Positions 24,719 through 36,253 of a stretch of 64,000 bases of DNA are shown here, in pieces (the stretch's first letter is position 1; each line of letters begins with the position of its first letter). A model generated the notes under the pieces. It ran no database searches and was not told where the DNA came from. It worked only from the letters and a program-made list of their open reading frames with translations. Source of the stretch: Morella rubra (taxonomy: Eukaryota; Streptophyta; Magnoliopsida; Fagales; Myricaceae). The stretch is from NCBI GenBank assembly GCA_003952965.2, contig CM025854.1, forward strand, positions 17,022,039-17,086,038, read 5' to 3'. Position numbers and translations under genes: made by a program.

Positions 24719-25747
24719 AATTTTAAGCACCTCGGATATGGTATGAATGTTTAAGCTATTTTTTCATTGAAAATGATTTCTCATGAGATAAAATTGATAC
24801 TACTCTTTTCATCAAGGAAAAAGACAATAAATTGTTAACGGTTCAAATTTATGTTATGACATTATTTTTGGATCTACTAATGAATCTTTATGTTAAGAGT
24901 TTTCTCAAGTTATGCAAGGTGAATTTGAATGAGCCTCAAAGGAGAATTGAACTATTTTCTTGGTCTTCAAATCAAACAAAACTATGAGAAAATCTTCATC
25001 AATCAAGCAAAGTACACTAAAGATCTTCTGAAGAGATTTAGTATGGACAACTCAAAACCTATGACATATGAGTCCATCTACAAAAATGGAAAAGGATGAG
25101 AAAGGTAAGATGTGGACCAAACGAAATACCAAGGTATGATTGGCTCTTACTCTATCTTATCGCTAGTAGATCGGATATAATGTTTAGTGTATGCATGTGT
25201 GCTAGATTCCAATCTTATCCTAAGAATCTCATCTCCTTGTTAAAAGGATTTTTAGATATCTTTGGCACTCAAAATCTTGGTTTGTTTTATCCCAAGAGTG
25301 TTGAATTTAATTTACAAGGATACTCGAATGAGAATTATGAAAGGTGTAAAATTGATAGAAAAAGTACTAGTGGTGCCATTTCTTGGACCCAATTGTAAGA
25401 AACAAAACTTCGTGGCTCTATCAACCACGGAAGCTGAGTATATTGCCATGGGCAATTGTTGTGCACAAGTATTGTAGATGAAACAACAATTGGAAGATTT
25501 TAATCTTCATTATTCTCTCATCCCAATAAAATATGACAACACCAGTGCGATTAATCTTACAAAAAATCCAATTCAGCACTCTAGGACAAAACATATTGAG
25601 ATTAAGCATCATTTTATTTGAGATCATACTCAAAAAAGGGATATTGTTCTTGAGTTCGTAAATACCGACCTTCAATTGGTGGATATTTTCACAAAACCCC
25701 TTAATGAAGATAGATTTTGCTTTATTCGTCAAGAAATTGGAATGAGA
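24719..25747 (+). pseudogene. Copia reverse transcriptase / RNase H remnant
   Basis: Frame-shifted pieces match the C-terminal half of Copia pol: an APRIWYECL segment, FLGLQIKQ just after base 24960, KYTKDLLKRFSMDNSKPMT, the CMCARFQS block and RKSTSGA, then LSTTEAEYIA, NTSAINLTKNPIQHSRTKHI and VDIFTKPLNEDRF. The YVDD catalytic box is disrupted by a deletion (the frame breaks after TATGTT near 24850), and the RNase H GYSDADYAG box reads GYSNENYER, so its acidic residues are largely replaced. Reading needs at least three frame changes. It is a relic of the element's replication enzyme and cannot be active. Confidence 0.8.
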
Positions 25748-26274
25748 TTTCCTTCGGATTAAATTGGTGATTTGTGCTTGATTTGTCATCAATTATGTTA
25801 TTGATTGCATTGGACATGTTTTGATTTGTGTTTAAGTTGCTCTCTGTTCGTTTACTATTAAAATCATGCTTATTCCTTGTGAAATTATTGTATGTATTCT
25901 TTTGGCATGGCATATGTCAACACTTGGTAAAACAAGTGTCAACACTTATGGTTTTCATGGTCGTGTGCACTAAAGAAGTATGTGTCGACACCATAAATCA
26001 ATGTATCCACACATAAGCTTCCCTCTCGAGAGCTCCTTTAAAATGCATTCGGGAACATGTGCAATGTATCGACACATCTTTCGAGTTTACTGTTTTTAAA
26101 AATAAGGCCACGCGTGTCACATTTATACTCTTTAGGGCAAAGGGGTGGCACTTTACTTCCCTCCATCTCGCAGAACTCTCTCTCTCTACCTTCCTTCAAA
26201 TTTCATTTACCCACTGCCCTCCTTGAAAAATTCACCGCCGATAGCCTTCAACCTCCTCACGTTGTCATTGCCGT

Positions 26275-27831
26275 GATGTCTTCAAGCCACTCCAAGCGTC
26301 CCGCTCACTAGACACCCTTCTCTGTCAGTTCAAGAACACGAAAGAAAGGGCGAAGCACTGAGGAACTCTCCTACTCCAAAGGCCTACATTTACAGGTCAG
26401 GGCTATGTAAAAATCGTTTTGTGCAAGATTTCCGGAATAGGAAAGTAATTGCTGGTTTTGGTTGATTTTAAATGGTTTAGTGAGAGTGGTTTTGATTTTA
26501 AGGAGATGTTTGAATATCAGGGATGAGGTGTTTTTGTGAATTTGAAAATGGATTGCTTTGTGTATTTGGTGAAGTTGGTTTATGCAAACTTTCAATATTC
26601 AAAATCTGAGGATGCCAATAGTTATGTGAATGGGAAGCAATTAGACCTGTCGATTGCTTCATTAAACGCCTTGGTCTCTGCCCCTAATGGTGGAAAGAAA
26701 TTCTTTGATGCATATGGTTGGATGGGTATGTCTGAGTAGAGCCCATTGATATTCTTAGGGTTGTGTTGGATAATCCAACCCTAAATGAGGTGATTAGACC
26801 CACTGCCAGTGACTTGACGATTCATAGACGGATATTGCATCACATGGTTTGCAATATTATTTTGCCAAGGATTGAAAAATTTGAGTACATCACCTTCCTT
26901 GAATTATTTGTTATGTACTATCTAATCATCCGTACCCATATGAACCTTGGTCATTTAATGGTTAATCATATGAAAGCTGCCACTGAAAAGAAGAAACAAA
27001 GGCTGCCCTATGGGATGTTTTTAACTCACATGTTTCATGCCCTTGAGGTTGATATGACTGGGGAAGTTAGAGAAAAACCCAAAGATCTAAAGAGTATAAC
27101 AACAAAACTCTTAGGTTGATGGATTTTATGCAAAATGAGGATGGAGAATAGGTTAAAAAAGATGTCATGACACCTCAAAAAGGAGGATAAGAGGGTTCAG
27201 ATTTAGAGGAAGAAGATGATGATGAGGAAGCGACTGAAACTGATAGGACTCCTACAGCAACTAGGACTCCTATGGGAGAGCACACTCTATCTCGTTTCCT
27301 TCACTGCAGCTTGGTTCCTCCTCCCGCATGCTTGCCACCAGTCCTCATGAGCCTCGGTTGAATTCCCTTGAAGCTTCCATGGATGAGATAAAGGAAGAAC
27401 ATAAGAGATTGGGTAAGACTATGGAAGATATGATCACCAGTATGAAGACAGGTTTTAACGATATTAAAAAGCTACTCACTGCTCATACTGAGCACTTTGG
27501 TACTCTGGATAAGGATACGCGAGCTCTCAAGCACCAAGTCAACAACAGCATCCATGTGGCCAGCAATGTGATTCAAGATACTGTTAATGAATTCAAAGCC
27601 ACCTTTGCTGAGCTTCAAACTTTTGTGCAAAAATCAGCTGAGGATGTTGTTCAGGCCACAAAAGTACAGATGGATTCTGATCGTAACCTTCATCCTCATG
27701 TACTGAAGTGGATGTATTGGTTCTCCACGACTTGGATGGAATGGCTGAAGAAATTTGAAATTGAGTATCCTCTTCCTCCTAACAAGAAATCCAAACATTC
27801 CTCCTCATCTTCCCAGCCTCCACCTACTTAG
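26275..27831 (+). pseudogene. Sirevirus env-like (post-pol) ORF remnant with a coiled-coil C-terminus
   Basis: The likely start is the ATG at 26275 (MSSSHSKRP); the frame is then broken several times. The recognisable blocks are NPTLNEVIRPTASDLTIHR and the segment up to about 27119, which resembles the 'putative plant transposon protein' region of these ORFs, and an intact 167-codon stretch at 27328-27831. The latter is a likely coiled coil (EASMDEIKEEHKRLGKTMED and following heptads) and ends in a Lys/Ser-rich tail with SSSSSQPPPT. The role of this ORF in Sireviruses is not settled. The stretch between 27119 and 27328 is Asp/Glu-rich in translation. Confidence 0.65.
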
Positions 27832-28399
27832 CCTCCTACCCTTGATCTTCCCCTTATCCTATTTTTTTTGATGATGCCAAAGGGGGGAAAATTTATTGTA
27901 TTGTTGACTTCCTTAGCTCTTATAGAGGACATTCCATTTTATACTTATCTTAGTTTGTCCTCTATATGCTTGTAATTATTGTTTTGGCTAAACATTTTTG
28001 AATCTCTGGTATTTATTTGCCTTCAATGTATTATTTGATTTTGCTCATATCTGTTGATTATCTCATTGGTATCTATAAGAAATTTGAGAAGTGCTTATCT
28101 CTTTGCACTTCATTGTGAAAAATTGAAACAGGTAATAATTCTAACTCTCAATCCTCAATATGAAGTCTTGTGTTCTGTTAGTATATTAGAAGTTTGGGAG
28201 TTTGGAGAAAGGATTTAGAAGCTCTTTCATGTTTTTAAAATTTTGGAAAACCTCCATTTACAAAGGAAACTCTTGCAAAATTTTTGAAAAATCTCAAAGT
28301 CCTTTTTGCTAAAAAAATTTCATGAAAAACTCTTGCTTATTCTCAGGGGGAGCTTTTCATTTGTTAGCAAATTGTCGCTCTTAAAATGGTTTTGTCATC

Positions 28400-28414
28400 A
28401 TCAAAAAGGGAAGA
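28400..28414 (+). promoter_or_regulatory. Polypurine tract of the Sirevirus remnant
   Basis: ATCAAAAAGGGAAGA immediately precedes the LTR start TGTTAG. In LTR retrotransposons this purine run primes plus-strand DNA synthesis. It fixes the 5' border of the 3' LTR. Confidence 0.7.
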
Positions 28415-28415
28415 T

Positions 28416-29519
28416 TGTTAGCCCAAGGTTGTTTTAAACAAATCCATTTGATTTTGATGATAACAAAAGTTTCTAAGTACTTTAAAGTTTTGTAAATTTT
28501 TCCTTGTCAATCCACTTTTCTAAATGATATATTTCAAAGGATAGGGTTTTCTCCCTCTAAATATTTATAAGAGGACTTGAATACATTACATAAGTTGATA
28601 AGATCAATTTTTCCCTTTATAGGTGTTTAAAAGGTTTTAGAATGGTTTGGACGCTTTAAAGTTGCTGATTTCTCTCTCCAACACTTAAGTGTCGACACAT
28701 TAATTCATAGTGTCGATTGCACTTACACCCGAGACATCATTTCCAAGACAAGTGACAATGTGACACTATCTCCCGAGAGCTCAACTCTTATTCTATTTTT
28801 ACTAGTGTCAACACATTGCACTAACTCCTAAGAGCTCAACTCCAGTTCAATTTTTTGATGTGTCAACACATGCTAGCTTTGATGACCGTTGAAGTCAAAG
28901 AAGATTTAAATACAAAAAGTTAAAGAGAAGAGAACAATCGTACGAATAGACTTTGCAATTATTCTACGACCTAACTTCTTAAGAGAGAAAGTGCTTTGAA
29001 GAAGAGAGAAGACCGTACCTACCAAGAAAGCTTGTAATTCTCCTGCCAAACTTCAGCTTTCTAGTGAGATCTTTATCTTCTTGCACTCCTTTGTGCTTTA
29101 CACTTGTATATTCGGCTTAGCCACATCTTCCTTTGTACCCATCCTTTATAAACCATTTGAGTGTTGGGTAAAACCACTCGAAACCCGTGTGGGTGAGCTA
29201 AAAAATTCCTTTGGTTTTGGATTTGTAAAGCGTTCCTTTTAGCACCCCGGAAGCTAAGGTGTATTTATTATTTGAAGAATAGTGAAGGAAGCCCAAGGTA
29301 ATCAATAGCCTTGGGGGTGGCGTAGGCAAGAGTTGGCCGAACCACCTAAAAATACGGTGTCATCTCTCTAGCTCTATCTCTCCTTGTTACTTGTTTCATA
29401 TCTTTCTTTGAGGTGTTTTATGCCCTTTGATTATATTGCTTAAATTATCTTGAAAAAGATTTATTTTTTTATTATAACCCAATTCACCCCCCTCTTGGGT
29501 TGTTATTTAGACTTTCACA
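28416..29519 (+). repeat. 3' LTR of the Sirevirus remnant
   Basis: Begins TGTTAGCCCAAGGTTG after the polypurine tract, runs through ATTTTGATGATAACAAAAG and ends near CCCCCCTCTTGGGTTGTT ... CTTTCACA. The same landmarks in the same order occur at 41889-43103, so both belong to one family. The U3 part carries several imperfect palindromes of the type TGTCGACACA (28690-28870). Confidence 0.75.
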
Positions 29520-30340
29520 TACCAAGATTCGAAATTATATATTGCTAATCAATTAATAAGCAAATATAAAAGGAATTGAACGCAAATAATCACACAAACA
29601 CAAGAGATTGTTTACGAAGTGGAAAACCTTTTGAAGAACTCCTTCTAAAGGGAAAAACCACTCCAGGCACTCTGCCAGTTAACCAATCCACTAAATGAGA
29701 GAAATACTTACAGTCGGTGACTTTGTTTACCACAAAACATTTGCTACATAACAAACTCTGAAAAAAGCAATTCGAACGACTCGTTCGAATTTGCATCAAG
29801 CGGTGGAATCAAAACATTTGAATCTCTCTCTCACTTCAATTAATCTTGATCAAAGCAAGCTTGCTTCACTATGATTGGAACTCCAATCAACAAACACAGA
29901 ACTCCGATCAACACGTACGAAACTCCGATGTATACCGCTGCCACAGTGGGTTTTGTTGGTGGTGATTTATTTCTTCAACAGCACATGATGGAAAACAATG
30001 GAAATCTTTATTCTTCAAGTCTTCAAGAACAACCTCTTCTTAAATCTTCACAAATCTCTCTCAAGAAGCTTTCGTTCAGTTTCAAATCTGTTTCTCTTCT
30101 GTTTTCATCGAAGTTGTTCTGTCCAGCGAACTAAAAGTGCCGTTTAAATGACTGGGTAATCAAACGCGATACTTCACTTATTATTTTTCTGCATTTGGGC
30201 TTAAGCCTCAAGCTAGCTCCAAATTACAACGTGATTTCCTCAAGCTCACCTCAAGCTAGCCCAACCAGCACTTAACCACTTTAACAACTTTATAACTTCC
30301 AGATTTCTTCACTTCTAAACCCTTTCAACTGAAAGCATAT
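29520..30340 (-). repeat. LTR-like fragment, reverse orientation
   Basis: Word order matches the LTR-like stretch inside the hAT element: ACACAAGAGATTGTTTACGA with GTGGAAAACC (compare 9357-9400), then AACTCCGATCAACACG (compare 9589-9610). Both are on the same strand relative to each other. Borders are uncertain and no coding content is present. Confidence 0.35.
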
Positions 30341-30424
30341 TTACTTGATCAACCGCATCTAAGACACTGTTTCTTTACAACAAACATGTCACGGAATAAA
30401 GCCAACATTCTAACCTTAGGAACT

Positions 30425-30428
<4 letters not shown>

Positions 30429-30467
<39 letters not shown>
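30429..30467. repeat. (AG)n microsatellite
   Basis: An uninterrupted AG run of about 39 bases followed by a GA-rich stretch up to 30565. Confidence 0.95.
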
Positions 30468-30470
<3 letters not shown>

Positions 30471-30569
30471 GAGAAAGGAAAGAGAAGAGAGAAAAATGAG
30501 GATCAACCAAGAAAAAGAGAGGGAAATGAAGAGAGAGAAGAAGAAAATGAAAGAAGAGAAGAAGGACTT

Positions 30570-32660
30570 GCATTCAAGTACAGGTAAAGGCTAGTTTTAT
30601 GCATCGATGGTTGGAAAAATGTGGGTTTAAGCTTATTTTGGTTGCTGTCAATGTGAAATCTTTGCTATACATGTTAGTTTCAATTAAAAATATGTTCAAC
30701 TTAGTTTTTATCATAATACAAAGTGTAAATGATAAATGTATGTGAAAATCTTACATTTTTATTGAAGTTTCATGCATGTCATTAGAAATGAAAGCAAACA
30801 TGAGTTGTAATAATTTTGTGATATTAAGGTCAGTGGCTGGAAATTGAAGACCAATAGGCCATGGGCTGGCCTTGGTCTTTGATATATCTATTGCATGCAA
30901 GTATATTTATGTTTATGATAATTTTTACATACTTTTGTTGAGAAACTTTGTGATGAAAGGGTTCTGATGTTAGCTGAATGGAAATGGATGAATTTTATGG
31001 TTGAAATGACAGATCAAGGCCATGGAAATGAAGCCAAGAGGGCTTGAGATGAAGTTATGAAGTAAAATGTCATGCATGTGTTGTTTTGATGATTTTGAAA
31101 AAAGTTATAATGTTGCATGTGATTTTCGTCGCTGATCTATATTTTAATGTATTTTTTGATTATATTGTTTTGGTTGTGATTACTTAAATCATTAGATCAA
31201 ACGATTATTGCACATGAACATCACATACAATGGAAAAATTAGGACTTATTAGTGAAAAACCCTTGCTGTCCAAATTGTCACTGAGAATCCCTTAGAGTCT
31301 TTGCATGAAAATTGGTGACCATGTAGTATATGGTCACAGTAAGTCCCAGTAAAGATTTCAGCTCAATCGGAAGTCGAAAAAGGTCAAAAATGCCCCTGGA
31401 GGTCTCTAAGGGTAGTTTCGACATTTCACACAAATAGTTAGGGTAAAAAGATCCAAACGGAAAAAATAAATTTATGGCTGTGTAGAGCATGAAAAATAGA
31501 TAGGGAAATTCAAATTTGAGTTCAAACCGAGAAAAATTAGGGGCTCAAATCATAAAGCCCGTTTAGCAGCCCAAGTAGACTTTAGGCCCGTTAACCCTAA
31601 ACAAGCCACAGAATACTTTGAAACTTTAGGGATAGGCCCAGTAGGGTCTAAGGAGGCCACAGAAGCCTTCATTTGAAGATTTAGGATAGATTTGACATTT
31701 AAATATAAATTCTATGTTAAATTTGTTAATTAATATTCTAAAAAGAACAAAGTTTATTAATTCTTTATTTAAGGAAAAAGGTCTAATAATTTGAACCCAT
31801 ATGACATAGAAACTGATTTTGTAATTTAAATTCAGTTTATAGATTTAATTTCTGAAAATTGCATTTTTATTATTCATGCATTGAAATTACAAGTATTTCA
31901 TTGGTTTATGTTTCTAAGTGATATCATGAGCAATTGGATGCGTACTTTAAACATTAATGATATTCGTGCATCAATTGCATTCATATCATGAGAGGAAAAA
32001 CAAATGTGAGGAACCCCCAAGTCTGCGAGGTGATTCATGAAGAAAAAGTGACGATAATGGACACATGAGGAAAGTGCAACCCTCCACTACAGGGAGTGGG
32101 TGGGCTACTTCTGGACACTACGACGTCATTTTTAAAAGTCTGGTGTAGATGGCACTGGACAGTCCCACGAGGAGAGGAGGGACGCACAACTCGACTCTGG
32201 GGGTGAACAAAGCAGACTTTGGAAATACCTCAGAGAACCATATGATGAGTGAATGCATTTCAAATGCATTGCATGTATTCTCTATACTGTTGCTATGCCA
32301 TTTATGACTTAGATTATTATCATTATGCTATTTATTTTGAAGCATGAGTTATATTTGTATGAGCAAACCCCCTCCCCAACCTTACTGAGTCAGTAAGACT
32401 CACCCCTTTTATGTTTGTTTGTGTTTGCCTTTTTATTGTTAAGCAAGATGTTGGATTATTTCAAGGCCGAAGAGATTCCAGATGCAGAGTCTGTTTTGTA
32501 TCCCCTTTCGTTGTTTCTTTTATTTTCTTTTGATGGTAGTGTTTCAAAACTTTTTTTGGACCCTTAAAAACGCGGTTGTATAATCTAGGTGGACTATAGG
32601 AAGCTCACATTTTTGTATAACCTAGACCTATTCTTTTGTAATCCTCCTGAAGGTCCCTTT
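30570..32660. repeat. Possible Ty3/Gypsy-type LTR debris
   Basis: This AT-rich, non-coding stretch contains words common in plant Gypsy LTRs, such as the block at 32100-32230 and ACCTTACTGAGTCAGTAAG followed by ACTCACCCC at 32380-32405. No TG..CA borders, target duplication or internal domain could be fixed, so the family is a guess. Confidence 0.3.
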
Positions 32661-32810
32661 TGCACCAAACCTTGTTCATTTAAAGGAAACATGTGCATTT
32701 CTTTTTGTTGTTTTCTTTCTACAAGGTTTATCAATTTCTTTTAATTAATCTCACCTTAATCTTTTGATCATACCAATCAATTTTCCACCTAATTCGTTAA
32801 GGAAATTTTC

Positions 32811-32878
32811 CTAAATAAGTGCATATTATTACGATATGATACTTTACACTAAATAAGTGCATATTATTACGATATGAT
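32811..32878. repeat. 38-bp tandem duplication
   Basis: CTAAATAAGTGCATATTATT and the bases after it repeat once with a period of 38 (copies start at 32811 and 32849). The two copies are nearly identical. Confidence 0.85.
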
Positions 32879-33468
32879 ATGTTAATCGACTAAGATTTTC
32901 TTAAGTAAAGTGCAAATATATTGATTTAATATTTTGTGCAATTTCACTTCTTTTGTTCAAGTGATTTGCAATAACCGTTTGAAAACAAGTCTTTCCGCTA
33001 AGTAAATTCGGTAATTCCCGAATTTTGTGTATGCGATTCGTATACACAAGCGAGGGGGTAAGTACCAGCATGGGACATGACATATGGTGAGGTGGCAGAG
33101 TTGGTTGGCCATTTATGGGGACAAGAGTATCAAAATGAAAGGTGTGTAATTGTTTGGTGTCAAGGCTATCAATTCCATCTAAGGGCTCATATGGCATTGG
33201 AGTGAAACTGGAAGTTTACACCAAAGAATTAGAAATTCTTCGATTTAATTGTGAAGTCCCAAGTGTAGTTAATAAACCTGAATTTTTTTTTGAATTGTGA
33301 ATTTTTTATTTCAGGTGAGGAGGTGACATGAGGAGAGAGTTTCTGAGAGTAAGAGAAGGTTAAAAAAGGCATTTCCTTATTAAGGGGAAGGGTACTCATG
33401 GAATTTGCTGAGGATTGGTGATTCGAATTAGAAGCAAGAAAAGCACTTTGATTGATTTTCCTAACTTC

Positions 33469-34184
33469 CTAGGGATCGACTCGTAGATCCAAGCCATAAT
33501 TAATCACAGATAAAGATTCTAACTCACCACAAGAATTAATGGAATAGTCAATTCGGCCATAGAGATAGCAAAAATCACATAGTTTTTCATATTTGAAAGA
33601 TATTTTTACTGGATTTCCATAGGGATGAGAAAACAGAAATCCTATTTTGAGTGATATTGGGACATCAAATTCAACTTTAATTTGGAAAAATTTCTTACAG
33701 GCAACACTAAATAGAAGACTCAATCTCTAATAATGTTCCCACATGTCTACCAATCAAGGTAATATTGTACGAAGAGGCAATGGAGAGAGGCATACCGTAC
33801 AATTGGACCTAGAATTAGGCTTTTGAAAGGTCAATTTCCTTAATGCTGGAGTCCCAATGCCATTCCTTTAGAATTATTAGATGGCCTTTGAAGTTCCAAG
33901 GAACGGATTAGACAATATAATCTTTCTCAATCTTGCTTTTGAATTTGAATAGACTTGTTGTTCTTCAAGTCCTCAATAGAGAACTCTGTAGCAAAATCCC
34001 AAACTTTTCGAATCATCTCTAGCAAGGAAGGCTTATTTAGGGCTTTCTTTGCAACCAATATTCCAATTAGAACCAGACTGGAAGCAATTTTGGCTTTCTC
34101 CTCATTTGATTGTAGCTTCGAAGGTAAACCATCCCATGAGAGAGACTGGGTTTGGTGCGTTATACGGTCAATCGTAGCTTCCAT
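33469..34184 (-). pseudogene. DUF4283 / CCHC zinc-knuckle ORF remnant (LINE ORF1-like)
   Basis: On the minus strand the N-terminal part (34184-33927) opens MEATIDRITHQTQSLSWDG and resembles the DUF4283 domain of L1-type ORF1 and related plant proteins. After a frameshift come WNFKGHLIILKEWHWDSSI, then FWVQLYGMPLS-like sequence, and then KYEKLCDFCYLYGRIDYSIN (33469-33723). The knuckle pattern CX2CX4HX4C is degenerate: the second Cys and the His are replaced by Tyr. Several stops interrupt it. It is probably a truncated LINE, because no endonuclease or RT follows on this strand. Confidence 0.6.
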
Positions 34185-34614
34185 GGGTAAGGGGTTGAGA
34201 CTTGGATAATTGAAAAGAGGGATATTGGGGGAAATGGTTAGATGGAGAGGAGTTGAGACCTTGGTGAGAGTGAAAAAAGGATGAACGGGGGAAATGATTG
34301 GACGGTGATAAGAGTTTAAGAGAAAATTGAGATATCTAGGTAGAAGAATGAGTGAATGGTTAGAATGGGTACTGGCAGACGAAGTAGGAGTTGAATTTGA
34401 GAGTAATGTGAGATGTGTAGAGCAGCGAAGGGAAAGAGGAGCAGCGGAGGGGAGAAGGAACCATCAGAGGTCAGAGAAGAGAAGAGATAAAGCCTCTATA
34501 AGGAAGAACCATAAAGGTCAGTCTTTCTTTCGTATATATTATTAGTGCTTTCTTTCTTTCTTTCTTTTTTCTTTCACAATCTGCTAGTATATATCCTACA
34601 ATAACTTACATATA

Positions 34615-34973
34615 TATGCTGGACTTTGAGTTTTGATACTAATTTGCATCTTGGACTATCAATTTTTGTACGTTTCTCTTTTCAATTACCAATCGTTTAC
34701 ACTTTGCACCCCCAACCGTTAATTTGGATGGAAATTGTTATTTTGGTTCAGTGAAATGATGAATTTCCTCCACACAAAATATAATTATAAAAAAATTATG
34801 AGTGTAAAATCATCTTTTCACTGAACCAAAATAGAAATTTCTTTTCAAATTAATGGTTGGTGGTGTAAAATGTAAATGGTTAGCAGTTGAAAGACGAAAT
34901 GTAACAAAATTGATAGTTTAGAATACAAAGTGTCAGAACTCCAATAATTTAAGGCAAAAAATATATTTCACCT
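34615..34973. mobile_element. Palindromic MITE (family P, copy 2)
   Basis: The left arm (AATTTGGATGGAAATTG, TTTTGGTTCAGTGAAATGAT) is the complement of the right arm (ATCATCTTTTCACTGAACCA and so on), with inverted repeats of about 130 bases around a short AT spacer. The right arm shares TAGTTTAGAATACAAAGTG with the MITE at 14430-14794. Borders are approximate. Confidence 0.7.
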
Positions 34974-35157
34974 TTTTTTTTATTACTTAATAATGTCAAT
35001 TACTATTTAAGAGTTAGTTGTTGTTTTGAGCTTCGACCACTTGTCATAAAATTAGTAACAGGTTATACTAAGACATATTTTTGACATGGTTTTTGGATTT
35101 TTTTTTTCAACAATGACATTCATAATATTCCTACTTAATTTCACATTTAAAAAAGTG

Positions 35158-35207
35158 AAAATCTTCGTACTAATTTTTTTTTCTTGGCAAAAATCTTCGT
35201 ACTAATT
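35158..35207 (-). mobile_element. Ultra-short retroposon tail with a direct repeat of about 18 bp
   Basis: AAAATCTTCGTACTAATT occurs at 35158-35175 and 35190-35207, around only 14 bases (TTTTTTTTCTTGGC). On the minus strand the insert is GCCAAGAAAAAAAA. The perfect repeat points to a target duplication from a near-complete 5' truncation. Confidence 0.55.
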
Positions 35208-35512
35208 AAGATTGAAAATTTCTGGCTTAGGAAAACAAAATGACACATTTATATTTGTTGCCTTTAGGCATTAATTATGTATATTGAGCTACCGTTGAAG
35301 GCTAAAATACCACTACTTCCCTAATATATATAGATGTGTGGCTTTGGCAACCTTAATGAGCCCTTTATGAGAGACTACAGTTAAAAATTCATAACCCATA
35401 TTCTCTAAGGCGAGGTACGGCATGTATTCTGCACGACGTAGGTCCATAGTCATGCAAAACTAAAGGCCAATATAAACACGTCATAACATTGTCAGCTTGC
35501 GCAAGTTAATAC

Positions 35513-36253
35513 TGTTGGGTGGTATTGGGCCTTCTCAACCTTAAAAGCTAGCTCAAGAGGTGAGGTTTTCCCTCACACTTATAAACTGACCACCAGCCCC
35601 TTCCACAACCGATGTGGGACTAACCCCAACAATCTCTTTCTCACACATTAGGCCCTGGGTTGGGTGGAGACAACTTGTTTCTCCCATGGACTGTTAGGTC
35701 TGAGACTTGTTGTAAACCTGGGCTCTGATACTAGTGTTAGATGAAGACAACCCGTTTCTCCCATGGACTATTGGGTCCGAGACTTGTTGGTAAACCTGGG
35801 CTCTAATATCAGTATTGGGTGGTCTTGGGCCTTCTCAACCCCAAAAGTTAGCTCAGAGGTGAGGTTTTCCCTCACACTTATAAACTGACCACCAGCCCCT
35901 TCCACAATCAATGTGGGACTAACCCCAACAATCTCTTCCTCACACATTGGGCCCTGGTTGAGTGGAGACAACCCGTTTCTCCCGTGGAGACAACCTGTTT
36001 CTCCAATGGACTGTTAGGTCTGAGATTTGTTGGTAATCTTGAGATCTGATACTAGTGCTAGGTGGAGACAATCTGTTTCTCCCATAGACTATTGGGTCCA
36101 AGACTTGTTGGTAAACCTAAGTTCTGATATTAGTATTAGGTGGTCTTGGGCCTTCTTAAACCCAAAAGCTATCTCAAGAGGTGAGATTTTTCCCTCACAC
36201 TTATAAACTGACCACCAGCCCCTTCTACAACTGATGTGAGACTAACCCTAACA
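35513..36253 (-). mobile_element. TRIM retrotransposon array with three LTRs and two internal segments
   Basis: Three near-identical LTRs of about 119 bp lie at 35513-35631, 35813-35930 and 36134-36253. On the minus strand they begin TGTTGGGGTTAGTCCCACAT and the outermost ends ACCCAACA. Next to them lie sequences such as AGTATCAGAGCCCAGG, which match the primer-binding site for initiator methionine tRNA, fixing the minus orientation. The internal segments are about 181 and 203 bp, have no coding capacity, and are made of two related ~97-bp units. The LTR-int-LTR-int-LTR layout is a known product of recombination between TRIM copies. Confidence 0.8.

Larger units (their letters stand above)
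24719..29519 (+). mobile_element. Decayed Sirevirus (Ty1/Copia) retrotransposon, 5'-truncated
   Basis: Order on the plus strand: reverse transcriptase and RNase H fragments (24719-25747), an env-like ORF region (about 26275-27831), a polypurine tract (28400-28414) and a 3' LTR from 28416. An extra ORF after pol and the TCATCATCAAAAAGGGAAGA sequence just before TGTTAG are typical of Sireviruses such as SIRE1. The 5' LTR, gag, protease and integrase are not seen. Many frameshifts and stops show that it is inactive. Confidence 0.8.
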
